A DNA stretch of 64,000 nucleotides, from assembly GCA_015057165.1 (NCBI GenBank), contig SVEY01000001.1, positions 152,680 through 216,679 on the forward strand, read 5' to 3'. A program made the translations under genes and the position numbers. The notes under the pieces are model-generated. The model was not told the DNA's origin and did no database searches. It saw only the letters and a list, made by a program, of their open reading frames with translations. Origin of the DNA: Lachnospiraceae bacterium. GTDB lineage: Bacteria > Bacillota > Clostridia > Lachnospirales > Lachnospiraceae. This document shows positions 17,654-27,281 of the stretch, piece after piece (the stretch's first letter is position 1; each line of letters starts with the position of its first letter).

Positions 17654-18976
17654 ATGAAAATATTTTTTGCATCCCTTGGTTGTGACAAAAATCTAGTTGA
17701 TTCTGAGAAGATGCTTGGTCTGTTAGATGAAGCAGGTCATATAATTATTGATGATGAGAATGATGCAGATATTATTATTGTTAATACATGTTCGTTTATT
17801 CATGATGCTATGGAAGAAAGCATTAATTCAATAATTGAATATGGCAGATTGAAGAATGAAGGCAAGCTTAAAGCATTAATTGTAACTGGTTGCTTATCTC
17901 AACGTTTTAGTAAAGAATTTAGTGAAGAACTTCCTGAAGTTGACGCAGTAATTGGAACTAATTCATATGACGAAATAGTTAAGGCAATTAATGATGTGTT
18001 ATCTGGTAATAAAAACAATTACTATATAGATAGCCTTGATAAACTTGTTAATCCCAAGAAAAGACTATTGTCTACTGGAGGACATTTTGCATATCTTAAG
18101 ATTGCAGAAGGTTGTAACAAGAGATGCACTTATTGTATTATTCCTACACTTCGTGGTAATTACAGATCTGTTCCAATGGAAGATGTAATTAGTGAAGCAA
18201 GAGAACTTATTTCAATGGGTGTTAAGGAAATAATACTTGTTGCACAGGAAACTACTGTTTACGGGATGGACATTTACAAGAAGAAAATGCTCCCGGAATT
18301 ATTGGATAGACTGCAGGAGATAGAAGAATTAAAATGGATAAGGCTTCTATATTGTTATCCTGAAGAGATAGATGATAATTTAATTGCATCTATTAAGAGA
18401 AATAATAAGGTATGTCATTATATTGATATGCCAATTCAACATTGTAGTGATACAATTCTTAAGGCTATGGGAAGAAAAACTGACCTAAATAGCCTAAATA
18501 ATATAATTAATAAGCTTCGTAGCGAAATACCGGATATTGCAATTAGAACTACGCTAATTGCAGGTTTTCCTGGCGAAACTGAAAAAGATTATAATGAATT
18601 ATTAGAATTTGTTAGAAACAATCAATTTGAGAGACTTGGTGTTTTTTCTTATTCTAGAGAAGAAGGGACACCTGCATTTCTAATGGATAATCAAATTGAT
18701 GATGATATAAAAGACTCTAGAAGAGACAAGATTATGGAAATTCAAAAAGAAATATCTTGTAGAAATAACAAGAAGTTAATAGGACATGAATTTGATGTCT
18801 TTATAGAGGGCAAGCTTGTTGATGATGATGTATATATTGGAAGAACCTATATGGATGCTCCGGATGTAGACGGATTATTCTTTATTAAATCAATGAATAC
18901 TCTTAATTCAGGAGACTTTGTAAAAGGAAAGGTTACTTCTTTTAATGAATATGATTTGATAGGAGAGATTGTTTAA
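17654..18976 (+). CDS. rimO: Ribosomal protein S12 methylthiotransferase RimO
   Basis: A 440-residue radical-SAM methylthiotransferase that modifies an aspartate of ribosomal protein S12. It has the N-terminal MTTase domain ('FFASLGCDKNLVDSEKMLG', three cluster cysteines), the radical SAM motif 'CNKRCTYC' near residue 155, and a C-terminal TRAM domain. The 'SLGCDKNLVD' start distinguishes RimO from MiaB. It overlaps the pgsA start by one base, so translation is coupled. Confidence 0.95.
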   Translation: MKIFFASLGCDKNLVDSEKMLGLLDEAGHIIIDDENDADIIIVNTCSFIHDAMEESINSIIEYGRLKNEGKLKALIVTGCLSQRFSKEFSEELPEVDAVIGTNSYDEIVKAINDVLSGNKNNYYIDSLDKLVNPKKRLLSTGGHFAYLKIAEGCNKRCTYCIIPTLRGNYRSVPMEDVISEARELISMGVKEIILVAQETTVYGMDIYKKKMLPELLDRLQEIEELKWIRLLYCYPEEIDDNLIASIKRNNKVCHYIDMPIQHCSDTILKAMGRKTDLNSLNNIINKLRSEIPDIAIRTTLIAGFPGETEKDYNELLEFVRNNQFERLGVFSYSREEGTPAFLMDNQIDDDIKDSRRDKIMEIQKEISCRNNKKLIGHEFDVFIEGKLVDDDVYIGRTYMDAPDVDGLFFIKSMNTLNSGDFVKGKVTSFNEYDLIGEIV

Positions 18977-19542
18977 TGAATGTGCCTAACAAGTTAACAC
19001 TTTTTCGGGTGATTCTAATTCCGTTCTTTGTATTTTTTATGCTGTATGAGCCTGAAGACTTTACATTTAGAATTATTGCGGAAGTAATATTCTGTGTAGC
19101 TTCACTTACAGACTTACTTGATGGTAAAATCGCTAGAAAAGAAAATTTAGTTACAAATTTTGGTAAATTTATGGATCCATTAGCTGACAAACTACTTGTA
19201 TGCTCAGCACTTATTTGTCTAGTTGAATCAGAACAAATTGCTGCATGGATTGTAATTGTAATTATAGCCAGAGAGTTTATTATTAGTGGATTTAGACTTA
19301 TTGCTAGTGACAATGGCGTTGTTATTGCAGCAAGTATGTGGGGAAAAGTTAAGACAACATTTCAGATGACTATGATTATTGTTCTTATTCTTAATGTATC
19401 TTATTTCTTTGCTGGTACAATCCTTGGAACTATTGTGTCATATTTAGAACTTGTATTAATATACGCTTCATTAGTACTAACAGTTGTATCATTAATTGAT
19501 TATCTTGTTAAGAACAAGAGCATTCTTACGGAGAATATTTAA
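18976..19542 (+). CDS. pgsA: CDP-diacylglycerol-glycerol-3-phosphate 3-phosphatidyltransferase
   Basis: A 188-residue integral membrane enzyme making phosphatidylglycerol phosphate. The CDP-alcohol phosphotransferase signature D-x2-DG-x2-AR-x8-G-x3-D-x3-D is visible as 'DLLDGKIARKENLVTNFGKF' followed by 'MDPLADK'. It has several transmembrane helices, starts 'MNVPNKLTLFRVILIP', and overlaps rimO by one base. Confidence 0.96.
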   Translation: MNVPNKLTLFRVILIPFFVFFMLYEPEDFTFRIIAEVIFCVASLTDLLDGKIARKENLVTNFGKFMDPLADKLLVCSALICLVESEQIAAWIVIVIIAREFIISGFRLIASDNGVVIAASMWGKVKTTFQMTMIIVLILNVSYFFAGTILGTIVSYLELVLIYASLVLTVVSLIDYLVKNKSILTENI

Positions 19543-19544
19543 TT

Positions 19545-20030
19545 ATGGATGAGTATAAACTAGCAAAAAAATGTGTAAAAAAGCTTAAGAAATATGGACT
19601 ATCTATTGCAACTGCTGAATCCTTGACTGGTGGCATGATTGCAGAAAGAATTGTAAGTGTTCCAGGAGCTTCACTTGTATATGAAGAAGGATTTGTAACA
19701 TATTCTAGTTTTTCTAAAGTAAAGAATTTGCTAGTTGATCCTGTAATTATTGCAGAAAATGGTGTCGCATCTTATCCTGTGGCTAGAGAAATGGCAAAGG
19801 GTATACTATATATATCTAAAACCGACTACGCACTAGCAACAACAGGTGTTGCAGGACCAAAGAGCGATGATTATAACACCAAAGTTGGTACAGTTTATAT
19901 ATCATGTGCTTCAAAAAACCATGTTATTGTAAGAAAATATCATTTTAGAGGAAATAGAGACAAAATCAGAACAAAATCAACTATTTGTGCATTTAAATTA
20001 TTATTGTATGTTCTGAAGAATGATTTATAA
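19545..20030 (+). CDS. CinA C-terminal domain protein (NMN deamidase-like)
   Basis: A 161-residue stand-alone CinA-C domain. It has 'SIATAESLTGGMIAERIVSVPGAS' split over the active-site helix and 'YALATTGVAGP'. In characterised bacteria this domain (PncC) deamidates nicotinamide mononucleotide, recycling pyridine nucleotides. The N-terminal MoCF domain of full-length CinA is absent. It is two bases after pgsA and just before rsmD. CinA often sits beside pgsA and recA, but no recA is seen here. Confidence 0.9.
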   Translation: MDEYKLAKKCVKKLKKYGLSIATAESLTGGMIAERIVSVPGASLVYEEGFVTYSSFSKVKNLLVDPVIIAENGVASYPVAREMAKGILYISKTDYALATTGVAGPKSDDYNTKVGTVYISCASKNHVIVRKYHFRGNRDKIRTKSTICAFKLLLYVLKNDL

Positions 20031-20033
20031 TAT

Positions 20034-20585
20034 ATGAGAGTTATTGCAGGAAAATGTAGACGTCTTAACCTTGAAACAATAAAGGGTGATAATACAAGAC
20101 CAACTACAGATAGAATAAAAGAGACATTATTTAATATAATTAATGATGAAATAACAGATTGTGACTTCCTGGATTTATTTGCAGGAAGTGGACAGATTGG
20201 CATAGAAGCTTTGTCCAGATATGCAGCATCAGCAACATTTGTTGATAATTACAGAAAAGCTATTGAATGTATTAATAATAATATTGCCAAATGTCACCTA
20301 GAAGAGTACTCTAATGTCATATGTGATAACGTATTAAGTGCAATTAAGCGCTTTAAAGATAACAGTTTTGATATTGTTTTTCTAGATCCTCCATATAATA
20401 AAGGACTAGAGGAGAATATACTTGAATTCTTTGATAATTCTAAAGTATTAAGAAAGAATGGTCTTATAATTATTGAAGCAGATATTAATACTGATTTTTC
20501 TTATGTAGAAAAGTATTCATTAGAACTTATCAGAGTGAAAGAATATAAAACAAATAAACATTTGTTTTTTAGAAAAACATTATAA
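20034..20585 (+). CDS. rsmD: 16S rRNA (guanine966-N2)-methyltransferase
   Basis: A 183-residue Rossmann methyltransferase. It starts 'MRVIAGKCRRLNLETI', has the conserved 'RPTTDRIKETLFNI', the SAM-binding 'DLFAGSGQIGIEALSR', and the catalytic 'DPPY'. It is followed immediately by coaD, a conserved pair in Firmicutes. Length and motifs are normal. Confidence 0.95.
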   Translation: MRVIAGKCRRLNLETIKGDNTRPTTDRIKETLFNIINDEITDCDFLDLFAGSGQIGIEALSRYAASATFVDNYRKAIECINNNIAKCHLEEYSNVICDNVLSAIKRFKDNSFDIVFLDPPYNKGLEENILEFFDNSKVLRKNGLIIIEADINTDFSYVEKYSLELIRVKEYKTNKHLFFRKTL

Positions 20586-20597
20586 GGAAGTGCTTTT

Positions 20598-21068
20598 ATG
20601 AGAGCCGTTTATCCAGGTTGTTTTGATCCTATTACAAATGGACACATTGATATAATAAAAAGAGCATCTAAAATATGTGATGAATTAGTTATTCTTGTTA
20701 TGGATAATAAGGATAAAAATGTGTCTTATTCTGTTGAGGACAGAATTAAAATGATAAAGCTTGTGACAGAAGATATTACTAATATTAAAGTAGACTCTTT
20801 TTCAGGCTTAACTACTGATTATATTGCTAATAATAATATTGATGTTATAATTAGAGGTGTTAGAAATACTATTGATTATGAATACGAAGCATCTCTGGCA
20901 GGTATTTATAGTACACAGGTCAAAGGTGTTGAATCAATATTTTTGCCATCAAATCCTAAATATGCATATCTTAGTTCCACTGTAGTCAGACAACATGCTA
21001 TGCTTTCAGGGGATTTGAGTGAATTTGTACCAGATATAATAGTTCCTATTATTAAATCTATATATTAA
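20598..21068 (+). CDS. coaD: Phosphopantetheine adenylyltransferase
   Basis: A 156-residue nucleotidyltransferase catalysing the penultimate step of coenzyme A synthesis. The motif 'YPGCFDPITNGHIDII' contains the TxGH-type nucleotide-binding site. 'IIRGVRNTIDYEYE' and 'YLSSTVVRQHAML' match the family. AAGGAAG precedes the ATG. It follows rsmD by 12 bases. Confidence 0.96.
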   Translation: MRAVYPGCFDPITNGHIDIIKRASKICDELVILVMDNKDKNVSYSVEDRIKMIKLVTEDITNIKVDSFSGLTTDYIANNNIDVIIRGVRNTIDYEYEASLAGIYSTQVKGVESIFLPSNPKYAYLSSTVVRQHAMLSGDLSEFVPDIIVPIIKSIY

Positions 21069-21089
21069 TTATTAAGGAGAGACAAGATT

Positions 21090-21788
21090 ATGGCTAGTAG
21101 AATTGAAGATATGATTAACGAATTACAGGATTTTGTTGACGGATGTAAGAATGCACCATTTAAGACAGATTCTATTGTTGTTAATCGGGATGATTTAGAA
21201 AGCTATATTGAAGATTTACGTGCAACAGTTCCTGATGAAATAAGACAATATCAGAGAATAATAAATAATCAGGAACATATCTTAGCAGATGCAAGGAAGA
21301 AAGCTGACGCTATTATAAAAGAAGCTGAAATTCAGACAGATCAACTTGTAAGCGAACACCAGATAATGCAACAAGCTTATGCAAGAGCTAATGAGGTAGT
21401 TCTTGTTGCTTCAAAGGAAGCTGAACAGATTCTTAATAAAGCGACTATTGAAGCTAACAGTATTAAAGAAGGAGCCATTGCCTATACAGACAATCAACTT
21501 AAGATTGTTCAAGATATAATGACAGCTACTATGGAACAGACTAGACAAAAGGCTGATAGTTATCTAAATCAGATGCAGGGTTATCTAGATATTGTAGTTT
21601 CTAATAGAAATGAGCTTGCCCCTCCAGAAGCTGAACCAGTTGTTGCAGATCAGGTTGCACAGGTTCCTTATTCAGAAGATGTGGATGTTGAAACAGTAAA
21701 TACTGATTCTAAAGCAAAAAAACAATCTGAAAAGGAAGATAGTAGTAAGGGAATAGATGTTCCTGATGTATTTTTTAACCAAGAATAA
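21090..21788 (+). CDS. Coiled-coil protein of unknown function downstream of coaD
   Basis: A 232-residue hydrophilic protein. Residues about 40-165 are heptad-rich with many Ala, Glu, Gln and Lys, like DivIVA tails or subunits of ATP synthase stalks, and such proteins are often automatically labelled ATPase or ATP synthase subunit. There is no ATP-binding motif. The last 50 residues are acidic and low in complexity, ending 'DVPDVFFNQE'. It follows coaD with AAGGAGAG upstream and is closed by a terminator at 21795. A structural or scaffolding role is only a guess. Confidence 0.7.
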   Translation: MASRIEDMINELQDFVDGCKNAPFKTDSIVVNRDDLESYIEDLRATVPDEIRQYQRIINNQEHILADARKKADAIIKEAEIQTDQLVSEHQIMQQAYARANEVVLVASKEAEQILNKATIEANSIKEGAIAYTDNQLKIVQDIMTATMEQTRQKADSYLNQMQGYLDIVVSNRNELAPPEAEPVVADQVAQVPYSEDVDVETVNTDSKAKKQSEKEDSSKGIDVPDVFFNQE

Positions 21789-21794
21789 TTACAA

Positions 21795-21824
21795 AGAGTG
21801 TGGCACACACACTCTTTTTTCTTT
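21795..21824 (+). terminator. Intrinsic terminator after the coaD block
   Basis: AGAGTGTG pairs with CACACTCT and is followed by TTTTTCTTT. It lies seven bases after the coiled-coil gene and just before the HAD gene. Confidence 0.85.
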
Positions 21825-21842
21825 GATAGTAAAGGAGAATAT

Positions 21843-22496
21843 ATGCTAAGTAATATTAAAGCGGCAATTTTTGATGTAGATGGTACACTTCTTGATTCTA
21901 ATGGAGTATGGCAACAAATAGACATTGATTTTATGAAAGAAAGAAATATGACTCACCCTGATAATCTCCAAAACTGGCTAGATGGCCTTAGTTTTAATCA
22001 GGTTGCAGAGTTTTTTCATGAGAATTTCAACACTAAGGAATCCCCGGAAGAACTTGTAGAAATATGGCATAACATGGCTTATGAATCATATAAAAATAAA
22101 ATCAAAGCAAAAAAGGGTGCCAAAGAATTATTCGATTATCTTAAGGAAAATGATATAAAAATCGCTATTGTTACAAGTAATTCTCATGAATTAATAGAAG
22201 CAGGTCTTAAGAATAACGATTTATATGACTATATTGATCTAGTTATTACGGCTGATAGTTTAAACACTAATAAAGATACGCCTTATATATTCGAAGAGAC
22301 AGCAAGAAGATTAGACGTTGAGCCAGCAAATATTATTGCTTTTGACGATTTGTGCCCGGTAATAAAGGCTATTAACGAAGCTAATATAAGAAGTGTAGCT
22401 GTATATGACAAAAGAAGCATTAAAGCTTATGGAGAAGAACTGATGAGAGATACAGCAGATTATTTTATTAATGATTTCACTGAAGTTTTGGCATAA
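21843..22496 (+). CDS. HAD superfamily phosphatase (phosphoglycolate phosphatase-like)
   Basis: A 217-residue HAD hydrolase. The nucleophile motif 'FDVDGTLLDSN' is at the N terminus, motif II is 'IAIVTSNS', and motif IV is 'IIAFDDLCPVIKAINEA' with the second acidic pair. A helical cap lies between. It resembles beta-phosphoglucomutase/GPH-type enzymes, but the substrate cannot be told. The ATG at 21843 with AAAGGAG upstream was chosen; an upstream in-frame start would begin inside the preceding terminator. Confidence 0.88.
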   Translation: MLSNIKAAIFDVDGTLLDSNGVWQQIDIDFMKERNMTHPDNLQNWLDGLSFNQVAEFFHENFNTKESPEELVEIWHNMAYESYKNKIKAKKGAKELFDYLKENDIKIAIVTSNSHELIEAGLKNNDLYDYIDLVITADSLNTNKDTPYIFEETARRLDVEPANIIAFDDLCPVIKAINEANIRSVAVYDKRSIKAYGEELMRDTADYFINDFTEVLA

Positions 22497-22521
22497 ATTC
22501 ACTGAAATTTAAGGAAAAATA

Positions 22522-23484
22522 ATGAAAGAAATAATTATTGATTCTTCAACTCAAAACCAAAGACTAGATAAATTCTTAAAGAAGTATTTTAGTGCTTCTT
22601 CTAGTGGCTTTATATATAAAATGCTAAGAAAAAAGAATATTGTCTTAAATGGGAAGAAAGATGATGGTAATTCTATACTCCTTGAGGGGGATATAATTAA
22701 AGTTTTCTTTTCTGATGAAACATATAATAAAATGAGAGGGCTTGATAATAGCGCTGATGAGTATGAATATTATAAAAAATTAGATTATAACATCCATGTT
22801 ATATATGAAGATGATGATATAATTGCCTTAAATAAACCAGCTAATCTATTATCTCAGAAAAGCAAAGCTAGTGATATATCAATTAACGAATATATTATCT
22901 CTTATCTTATTAATGAAAAAGGTTATTCATTAGATAATTACAGGCTTTTTCATCCATCAATCAGTAACAGATTAGATTATAATACAACAGGTGTAATTCT
23001 TGGGGCTAAGACCCTGAAGGGGCAACAAGAATTATCACTTGCATTAAAAGAAAGAACTATTTCAAAATATTATATCTGTATTGTTAAAGGTTATGTAGAA
23101 AAAGATATAAAGCTCAAAGGAAATCTTACAAAAGATAATAAGAACAATAAGGTATCAATTAATAATTCTGAAAATAAATATAATATTGAAACCCATATTG
23201 AAGTTATTGCAAATAGTAAGAAAACAAGTCTTCTTAAGATTCATCTTATAACAGGTAAAACACATCAGATAAGAGCGCATCTAGCATCAATTAATCATCC
23301 TATTATAGGTGATATAAAATATGGAGATGAAAAAATAAATAATTATTATAAAGATTTATATAAATTATCATCACAAGCATTACATTCATATATAACTATT
23401 TATAATAATATTGAAATTAAGGCGCCTTTACCTAAGATAATGCGTAGAATAATAGAGGAAGAATATGGCAACCTGGAATTCTAG
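22522..23484 (+). CDS. RluA-family pseudouridine synthase
   Basis: A 320-residue enzyme with an N-terminal S4 RNA-binding domain ('QRLDKFLKKYF...MLRKKNIVLNGKK') and a catalytic domain. The usual HRLD is present here as 'SNRLDYNTTGVILGAKT', with the catalytic Asp in 'RLDYNTTG', and 'LITGKTHQIRAHLASI' follows. It probably modifies 23S rRNA; the exact position is not deducible. Its end overlaps recU by 20 bases. Confidence 0.9.
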   Translation: MKEIIIDSSTQNQRLDKFLKKYFSASSSGFIYKMLRKKNIVLNGKKDDGNSILLEGDIIKVFFSDETYNKMRGLDNSADEYEYYKKLDYNIHVIYEDDDIIALNKPANLLSQKSKASDISINEYIISYLINEKGYSLDNYRLFHPSISNRLDYNTTGVILGAKTLKGQQELSLALKERTISKYYICIVKGYVEKDIKLKGNLTKDNKNNKVSINNSENKYNIETHIEVIANSKKTSLLKIHLITGKTHQIRAHLASINHPIIGDIKYGDEKINNYYKDLYKLSSQALHSYITIYNNIEIKAPLPKIMRRIIEEEYGNLEF

Positions 23485-23998
23485 AGGTCTTAGAGGATCA
23501 TTTCTTGAAGAGATGATAAATAAGACAAATGAAATATATAAAGATAATGAACTGGCATTAATACAGAAGATTCCGACTCCAATTACGCCAATCAACATCG
23601 ATTCTTCAACGAAGCAAATAACTCTTGCATATTTTGAGAAGAAGAGTACCGTTGACTATATTGGAGCAGTACAGGGAATTCCTGTCTGTTTTGATGCAAA
23701 AGAATGTAATACAGATACATTTCCATTACATAATATTCATGACCATCAGATTGAATTCATGAGAGATTACAAGAATCAGGATGGGATATCTTTTATAATT
23801 ATTTACTTTAGTAAGAAAGAATTGTTCTATTATCTTTCCTTCGATGAAATTGATTATTATAATAACAGAGCTTTAGAAGGTGGTCGAAAGAGTATAAGAT
23901 TCGAAGAATTAAAAGAATCTCATTTCTTCACAAAAAAAGGTAATCTATTAGTGCCATATCTTGATATGATAAGCATGGAATTAGAAGAAAAAGATTGA
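23465..23998 (+). CDS. recU: Holliday junction resolvase RecU
   Basis: A 177-residue RecU that cuts four-way junctions during recombination and chromosome segregation in Firmicutes. It begins 'MATWNSRGLRGSFLEEMIN', with 'KSTVDYIGAVQGIPVCFDAKEC' (the D-x-E-x-K-type active site 'DYIG...FDAKE') and 'HDHQIEFM'. The start lies inside the preceding gene, with GAGGAAG upstream. The stop codon is embedded in the -35 box of the his promoter. Confidence 0.93.
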   Translation: MATWNSRGLRGSFLEEMINKTNEIYKDNELALIQKIPTPITPINIDSSTKQITLAYFEKKSTVDYIGAVQGIPVCFDAKECNTDTFPLHNIHDHQIEFMRDYKNQDGISFIIIYFSKKELFYYLSFDEIDYYNNRALEGGRKSIRFEELKESHFFTKKGNLLVPYLDMISMELEEKD

Positions 23999-24023
23999 CA
24001 AATTATTGAATATATTCTACTAT
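23995..24023 (+). promoter_or_regulatory. Promoter of the histidine operon
   Basis: TTGACA (23995-24000) and TACTAT (24018-24023) with a 17-base spacer. The -35 overlaps the recU stop codon. Between it and hisZ lie about 75 bases with a small GC-rich patch (AAAGCGATAAAGCGTTTCG); no histidine-codon leader peptide was recognised. Confidence 0.7.
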
Positions 24024-24099
24024 GTTATTGTGTTAGCGTAGTAAAGCGATAAAGCGTTTCGATTTATGTATTATATAAATAGTTAGTAAAGGAGACTAG

Positions 24100-25278
24100 A
24101 TGAAGAAAACTATATTGCATACTCCCGAAGGAGTACGAGATATTTATAATGAAGAGATAGAGAAAAGAGATGTTCTAATAAATAAACTTAAGAATTTAAT
24201 TAGAACATATGGCTATGATAATATTGATACTCCAACCTTTGAGTATATGAGCGTTTATTATAAAGATATTACTCTGACAAAAACCAAAGATTTATATAAA
24301 TTCTTTGATAAAGATGGAAATACTCTGGTTTTAAGACCGGATTTTACCCCATCTATTGCAAGAGCAGTATCTAAGTATTTCCCAAAGGAAGAAATAATAA
24401 GACTTTTCTATGTTGGAAATGTATTCTCTAACAACAGAAGATACCAGGGAAGGCTTAAGGAATCATGTCAGTTTGGTGGAGAATTAATTGGCGAAGAATC
24501 AATTGATTCAGATGCTGAGATTCTTTCAATTATTGTAAATGCATTAAAATCGTGCAAATTAGATAATTTCCAGATAAGCATTGGACATGCCGATGTATTT
24601 AAGGCTTTAATTGAAATTGGGAATTTTGATGAAGATGATACAGAAGTAATTCGTGAATACATGCTTAATAGAAATATATTTGGCCTAGAAGAATTCTTAG
24701 AATCAAGAAATACTTCAGAGAATCTAATTAAGCTATTTTTAAGTATTTGCAAAATGTATACACCAGGCTCTAAGGAATGGTTAAGTCTTCTTGATGAAGC
24801 AAGAAGCTATGATACTTTGTATAAATCCCTCAATTATCTTAACGATTTATATGAAGTATTAAAAAGTTATGGTGTTGAAAATTATATTTCATTTGAGACA
24901 GGAAGCTTAAGTGAATACTATTATTATACTGGCATAATATTTGCAGGTTATACATATGGAAATGGAGAGCCTATTGTTACAGGTGGAAGATACGATAACC
25001 TACTTTCAAATTTTGGCGAAAGCAGAGCAGCTATTGGATTTGGTATATTTGTAGACCAACTTCAATTTGCACTTGATAGACAGAATATTATTTATACAAA
25101 GAAACATAAGAAAATTATACTATGCTACAAAAATGATGATAGAAATACAGCTATTAACGAAGCTATTAAACTTAGAGAACAAGGTAATATCGTAGAATTA
25201 ATACCTTTAAAAGATGATTTTAATAAAACTAAATCTTTATACGAAAATGACAATGTAACAATTATGGAGATAAAATAA
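24100..25278 (+). CDS. hisZ: ATP phosphoribosyltransferase regulatory subunit
   Basis: A 392-residue histidyl-tRNA-synthetase-like protein without the C-terminal anticodon domain of HisRS. It begins 'LHTPEGVRDIYNEEIEKRD' and has class II motifs 'LRPDFTPSIARAV', 'FYVGNVFSNN' and 'RAAIGFGIFV'. HisZ joins the short form of HisG to form the allosteric first enzyme of histidine synthesis. The next gene is exactly such a short hisG and overlaps it by one base. Confidence 0.95.
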   Translation: MKKTILHTPEGVRDIYNEEIEKRDVLINKLKNLIRTYGYDNIDTPTFEYMSVYYKDITLTKTKDLYKFFDKDGNTLVLRPDFTPSIARAVSKYFPKEEIIRLFYVGNVFSNNRRYQGRLKESCQFGGELIGEESIDSDAEILSIIVNALKSCKLDNFQISIGHADVFKALIEIGNFDEDDTEVIREYMLNRNIFGLEEFLESRNTSENLIKLFLSICKMYTPGSKEWLSLLDEARSYDTLYKSLNYLNDLYEVLKSYGVENYISFETGSLSEYYYYTGIIFAGYTYGNGEPIVTGGRYDNLLSNFGESRAAIGFGIFVDQLQFALDRQNIIYTKKHKKIILCYKNDDRNTAINEAIKLREQGNIVELIPLKDDFNKTKSLYENDNVTIMEIK

Positions 25279-25925
25279 TGAATAACGAATATCTTACAAT
25301 AGCTCTTGGTAAGGGTAGACTGGCAAAATCTACAATGGAGCTTTTTGAAAAAATCGGAATAACATGTAAGGAAATGCAAGATAAGAAGACACGAAAACTT
25401 ATATTTGTTAATGAAGAGTATAAGTTAAGATTCTTCCTTGCTAAAGGTCCAGATGTACCAACATATGTGGAATATGGAGCTGCAGATATTGGTGTAGTTG
25501 GAAGAGATACAATTCTTGAAGAAAATAGAAATATTCTGGAAGTATTAGATCTTGGATTTGGAAAATGTAAAATGTGTATTTGTGGCCCAAAAGAAGCAAA
25601 AGAACTTCTTAAGAGCAAAGAATTAATATACGTGGCGACAAAATATCCGAGAATAGCAAAAGATTATTTCTATAATAAAAAGTATCAGACTGTTGAAATT
25701 ATTAAATTAAACGGTTCTATCGAACTTGCCCCTATTGTTGAACTATCTGATGTAATATGTGATATAGTAGAGACTGGTTCAACTCTTAGAGAGAATGGAC
25801 TTACTGTTCTTGAAGAAGTATGTGACTTGTCTGCAAGGGTTGTCGTCAACCAGGTTAGTATGAGAATGCAAAACGAAAGAATAACCAAGCTTATATATGA
25901 TTTAAAACAAGCATTACAAGAATAA
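25278..25925 (+). CDS. hisG: ATP phosphoribosyltransferase, short form
   Basis: A 215-residue HisG catalysing ATP plus PRPP to phosphoribosyl-ATP. It has 'TIALGKGRLAKSTMELFEK', 'DIGVVGRDTI' and the PRPP-binding 'DVICDIVETGSTLRENGL'. It lacks the C-terminal regulatory domain of long HisG, in line with the hisZ just upstream. Confidence 0.97.
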   Translation: MNNEYLTIALGKGRLAKSTMELFEKIGITCKEMQDKKTRKLIFVNEEYKLRFFLAKGPDVPTYVEYGAADIGVVGRDTILEENRNILEVLDLGFGKCKMCICGPKEAKELLKSKELIYVATKYPRIAKDYFYNKKYQTVEIIKLNGSIELAPIVELSDVICDIVETGSTLRENGLTVLEEVCDLSARVVVNQVSMRMQNERITKLIYDLKQALQE

Positions 25926-25942
25926 TTAATAAAGGTGTAGAT

Positions 25943-27232
25943 ATGAGAATACTTAATCTTAACAAAGAAAACACAAATAATATATTGGAGAACCTTCTTA
26001 AAAGAAGTCCAACCAGCTATGATTCTTATGAAAAAGATGTTAAAGCAATAATTGATAATGTAAAAGAAAATGGAGACAAAGCTTTATTTGATTATACATT
26101 GAGATTCGATAAGGCTAGTATTAATCAAGATAATATAATCGTTACAAAAGAAGAATTAGAAGAAGCATACAATGAAGTTGACGAGAAATTAATTAAAGTT
26201 ATTAGAAAAGCCCTTGTTAATATTAAGTCATTTCATGAAAAGCAACTCCAAAACAGTTGGTTTGATAGTAATGATGGAATTATTCTTGGTCAAAAAGTAA
26301 CTCCCTTAGATAAAGTTGGAGTATATGTACCTGGAGGAAAGGCAGTCTATCCATCAAGTGTTCTTATGAATGTTGTTCCTGCTAAAGTTGCGGGAGTTAA
26401 TACTATCTATATGACAACTCCACCTGATAAAGATGGTAAAATCTGTGCAAATACACTTGTAGCAGCTCATGAAGCTGGCGTTGACGTAATTTATAAAGCT
26501 GGTGGCGCTCAAGCCGTAGCAGCCCTTGCATTTGGAACAGAATCAATCACTAAAGTTGATAAAATTGTAGGACCTGGTAATATATATGTTGCTCTAGCAA
26601 AAAAAGCTGTATTTGGCCATGTTAGTATTGATTCAATTGCTGGCCCTAGCGAAATCCTTGTTCTTGCTGACGAAACGGCTAATCCAAGATATGTGGCAGC
26701 TGATTTATTATCGCAGGCAGAGCACGATGAACTTGCATCAGCTATTTTGATTACTAACAGCAAGGATTTAGCCCAAAATGTATCAAAAGAAATTGACGCA
26801 TTTCTAGAAGTATTATCAAGGCGAGATATAATAAGTAAATCTCTTGAGAATTATGGATATATATTAATTGCTGATAATATGGATGATGCAATATCGGCAG
26901 TTAATGAAATTGCATCCGAGCATTTAGAACTTGTTGTAAAAGACCCGTTTAATACTATGACCAAGATAAAGAATGCCGGAGCTATATTCTTAGGGGAGTA
27001 CTCATCTGAACCTCTTGGTGACTATTTTGCCGGACCTAATCATGTACTGCCAACTAATGGAACAGCCAAATTCTTCTCTGCATTATCTGTTGATGACTTC
27101 ATCAAGAAATCTTCAATAATATCATATTCTAGAGAAGCATTAGAAAGTATTCATAAAGACATTGAAACATTTGCACAATGTGAAGGTTTGACAGCACATG
27201 CAAATTCTATTAAAGTAAGATTTGAGGAATAA
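25943..27232 (+). CDS. hisD: Histidinol dehydrogenase
   Basis: A 429-residue enzyme performing the last two oxidations of histidine synthesis. The substrate and zinc-binding features are present: 'GPGNIYVALAKK', 'IAGPSEILVLADETANP', 'LSQAEHDELASA' and 'GPNHVLPTNGTAKF'. It follows hisG by 17 bases. A perfect long hairpin separates it from hisB. Confidence 0.97.
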   Translation: MRILNLNKENTNNILENLLKRSPTSYDSYEKDVKAIIDNVKENGDKALFDYTLRFDKASINQDNIIVTKEELEEAYNEVDEKLIKVIRKALVNIKSFHEKQLQNSWFDSNDGIILGQKVTPLDKVGVYVPGGKAVYPSSVLMNVVPAKVAGVNTIYMTTPPDKDGKICANTLVAAHEAGVDVIYKAGGAQAVAALAFGTESITKVDKIVGPGNIYVALAKKAVFGHVSIDSIAGPSEILVLADETANPRYVAADLLSQAEHDELASAILITNSKDLAQNVSKEIDAFLEVLSRRDIISKSLENYGYILIADNMDDAISAVNEIASEHLELVVKDPFNTMTKIKNAGAIFLGEYSSEPLGDYFAGPNHVLPTNGTAKFFSALSVDDFIKKSSIISYSREALESIHKDIETFAQCEGLTAHANSIKVRFEE

Positions 27233-27242
27233 ATATATGTAA

Positions 27243-27281
27243 GCATATTATCTCACAATACATATTGTGAGATAATATTGC
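27243..27281. other. Long hairpin between hisD and hisB
   Basis: ATATTATCTCACAATA is answered by TATTGTGAGATAATAT with a two-base loop, and flanking GC pairs extend it. No T-tract follows, so it is not a standard terminator. It could be an operator or a processing/stability hairpin inside the operon. Confidence 0.6.

Noticed and set aside
27243-27281. Terminator between hisD and hisB.
   Set aside because: The stem is strong but no run of T follows on either strand, and the same operon continues.
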